A stretch of DNA of 6,288 nucleotides. Source: an uncultured Desulfovibrio sp. Lineage in GTDB: Bacteria; Desulfobacterota; Desulfovibrionia; Desulfovibrionales; Desulfovibrionaceae. The stretch is taken from assembly GCA_945871415.1 (NCBI GenBank), contig CAMBWG010000136.1, positions 1-6,288 on the forward strand. Direction: 5' to 3'. Positions within the stretch are counted from its first letter, which is position 1; the number at the start of each line of letters is the position of its first letter. The position numbers and the translations under genes were made by a program. The notes beneath the pieces were generated by a model, which saw nothing but the letters and a program-made list of their open reading frames with translations, was not told the DNA's origin and did no database searches. Positions 6,232 to 6,288 of the stretch are shown in pieces.

Positions 6232-6288
6232 GGGGGGGGGGGGGGGGGGGGCGCGCGCGCGGGGGCGGGGGGGGGGGGGGGGGGCGCG
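6232..6288. other. Poly-G/GC low-complexity tail, probable sequencing artefact
   Basis: From 6232 to the end every base is G or C, mostly unbroken G runs with a short GC alternation in the middle. Runs of G at a contig end are typical of signal loss in two-colour sequencing chemistry, where no signal is called as G. It should not be read as genomic sequence. It also warns that single-base errors elsewhere in this window are plausible. Confidence 0.8.

Noticed and set aside
1..6288. CRISPR arrays, tRNA or rRNA genes, insertion sequences, phage genes
   Set aside because: No regularly spaced repeats, cloverleaf, rRNA sequence, transposase or phage motif was found on either strand.

Overview
This is a GC-rich window from a bacterial genome, most likely a whole short contig from a metagenome or draft assembly, because its last ~57 bases are almost pure G/C junk. 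All protein genes lie on the minus strand. The gene mix is a nickel-pincer LarA-family racemase, a Sel1-repeat protein with a possible Cys-rich zinc site, and an exported two-domain M16 zinc peptidase. With the base composition and Shine-Dalgarno sites, it fits a Gram-negative anaerobe such as a member of Desulfovibrionaceae (Desulfovibrio/Bilophila relatives). That placement is inference, because there is no rRNA or marker gene here.

Layout in transcription order (right to left). 6232-6288: poly-G/GC artefact. 6067-6231: leader of the M16 gene, with a plausible sigma-70 promoter (6156-6184) and a hairpin (6080-6105) beside the ribosome binding site. 6066-3415: intact M16 peptidase gene of 883 codons with a signal peptide. 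3379-3349: strong intrinsic terminator. 3207 to about 1695: Sel1-repeat gene with a good ribosome binding site. About 1694-1435: stretch rich in small palindromes. 1434-152: larA homologue. 131-5: long imperfect inverted repeat enclosing further hairpins, just downstream of larA.

Two reading-frame anomalies stand out. The Sel1 frame runs without a stop straight into larA, so a gene caller would report one false fusion (3207 to 706). The larA frame then breaks at a run of five A (721-725) and resumes one frame over. Each is repaired by a single-base change, so sequencing or assembly error is the simplest explanation, and real decay or frameshifting is less likely.

The M16 gene forms its own transcription unit, closed by the terminator. 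Sel1 and larA may be cotranscribed, but nothing visible ties their functions together. The most interesting unexplained items are the structured element at 5-131, the palindrome cluster before larA, and the Cys-containing C-terminal domain of the Sel1 protein. I do not see a clear new multi-gene system.
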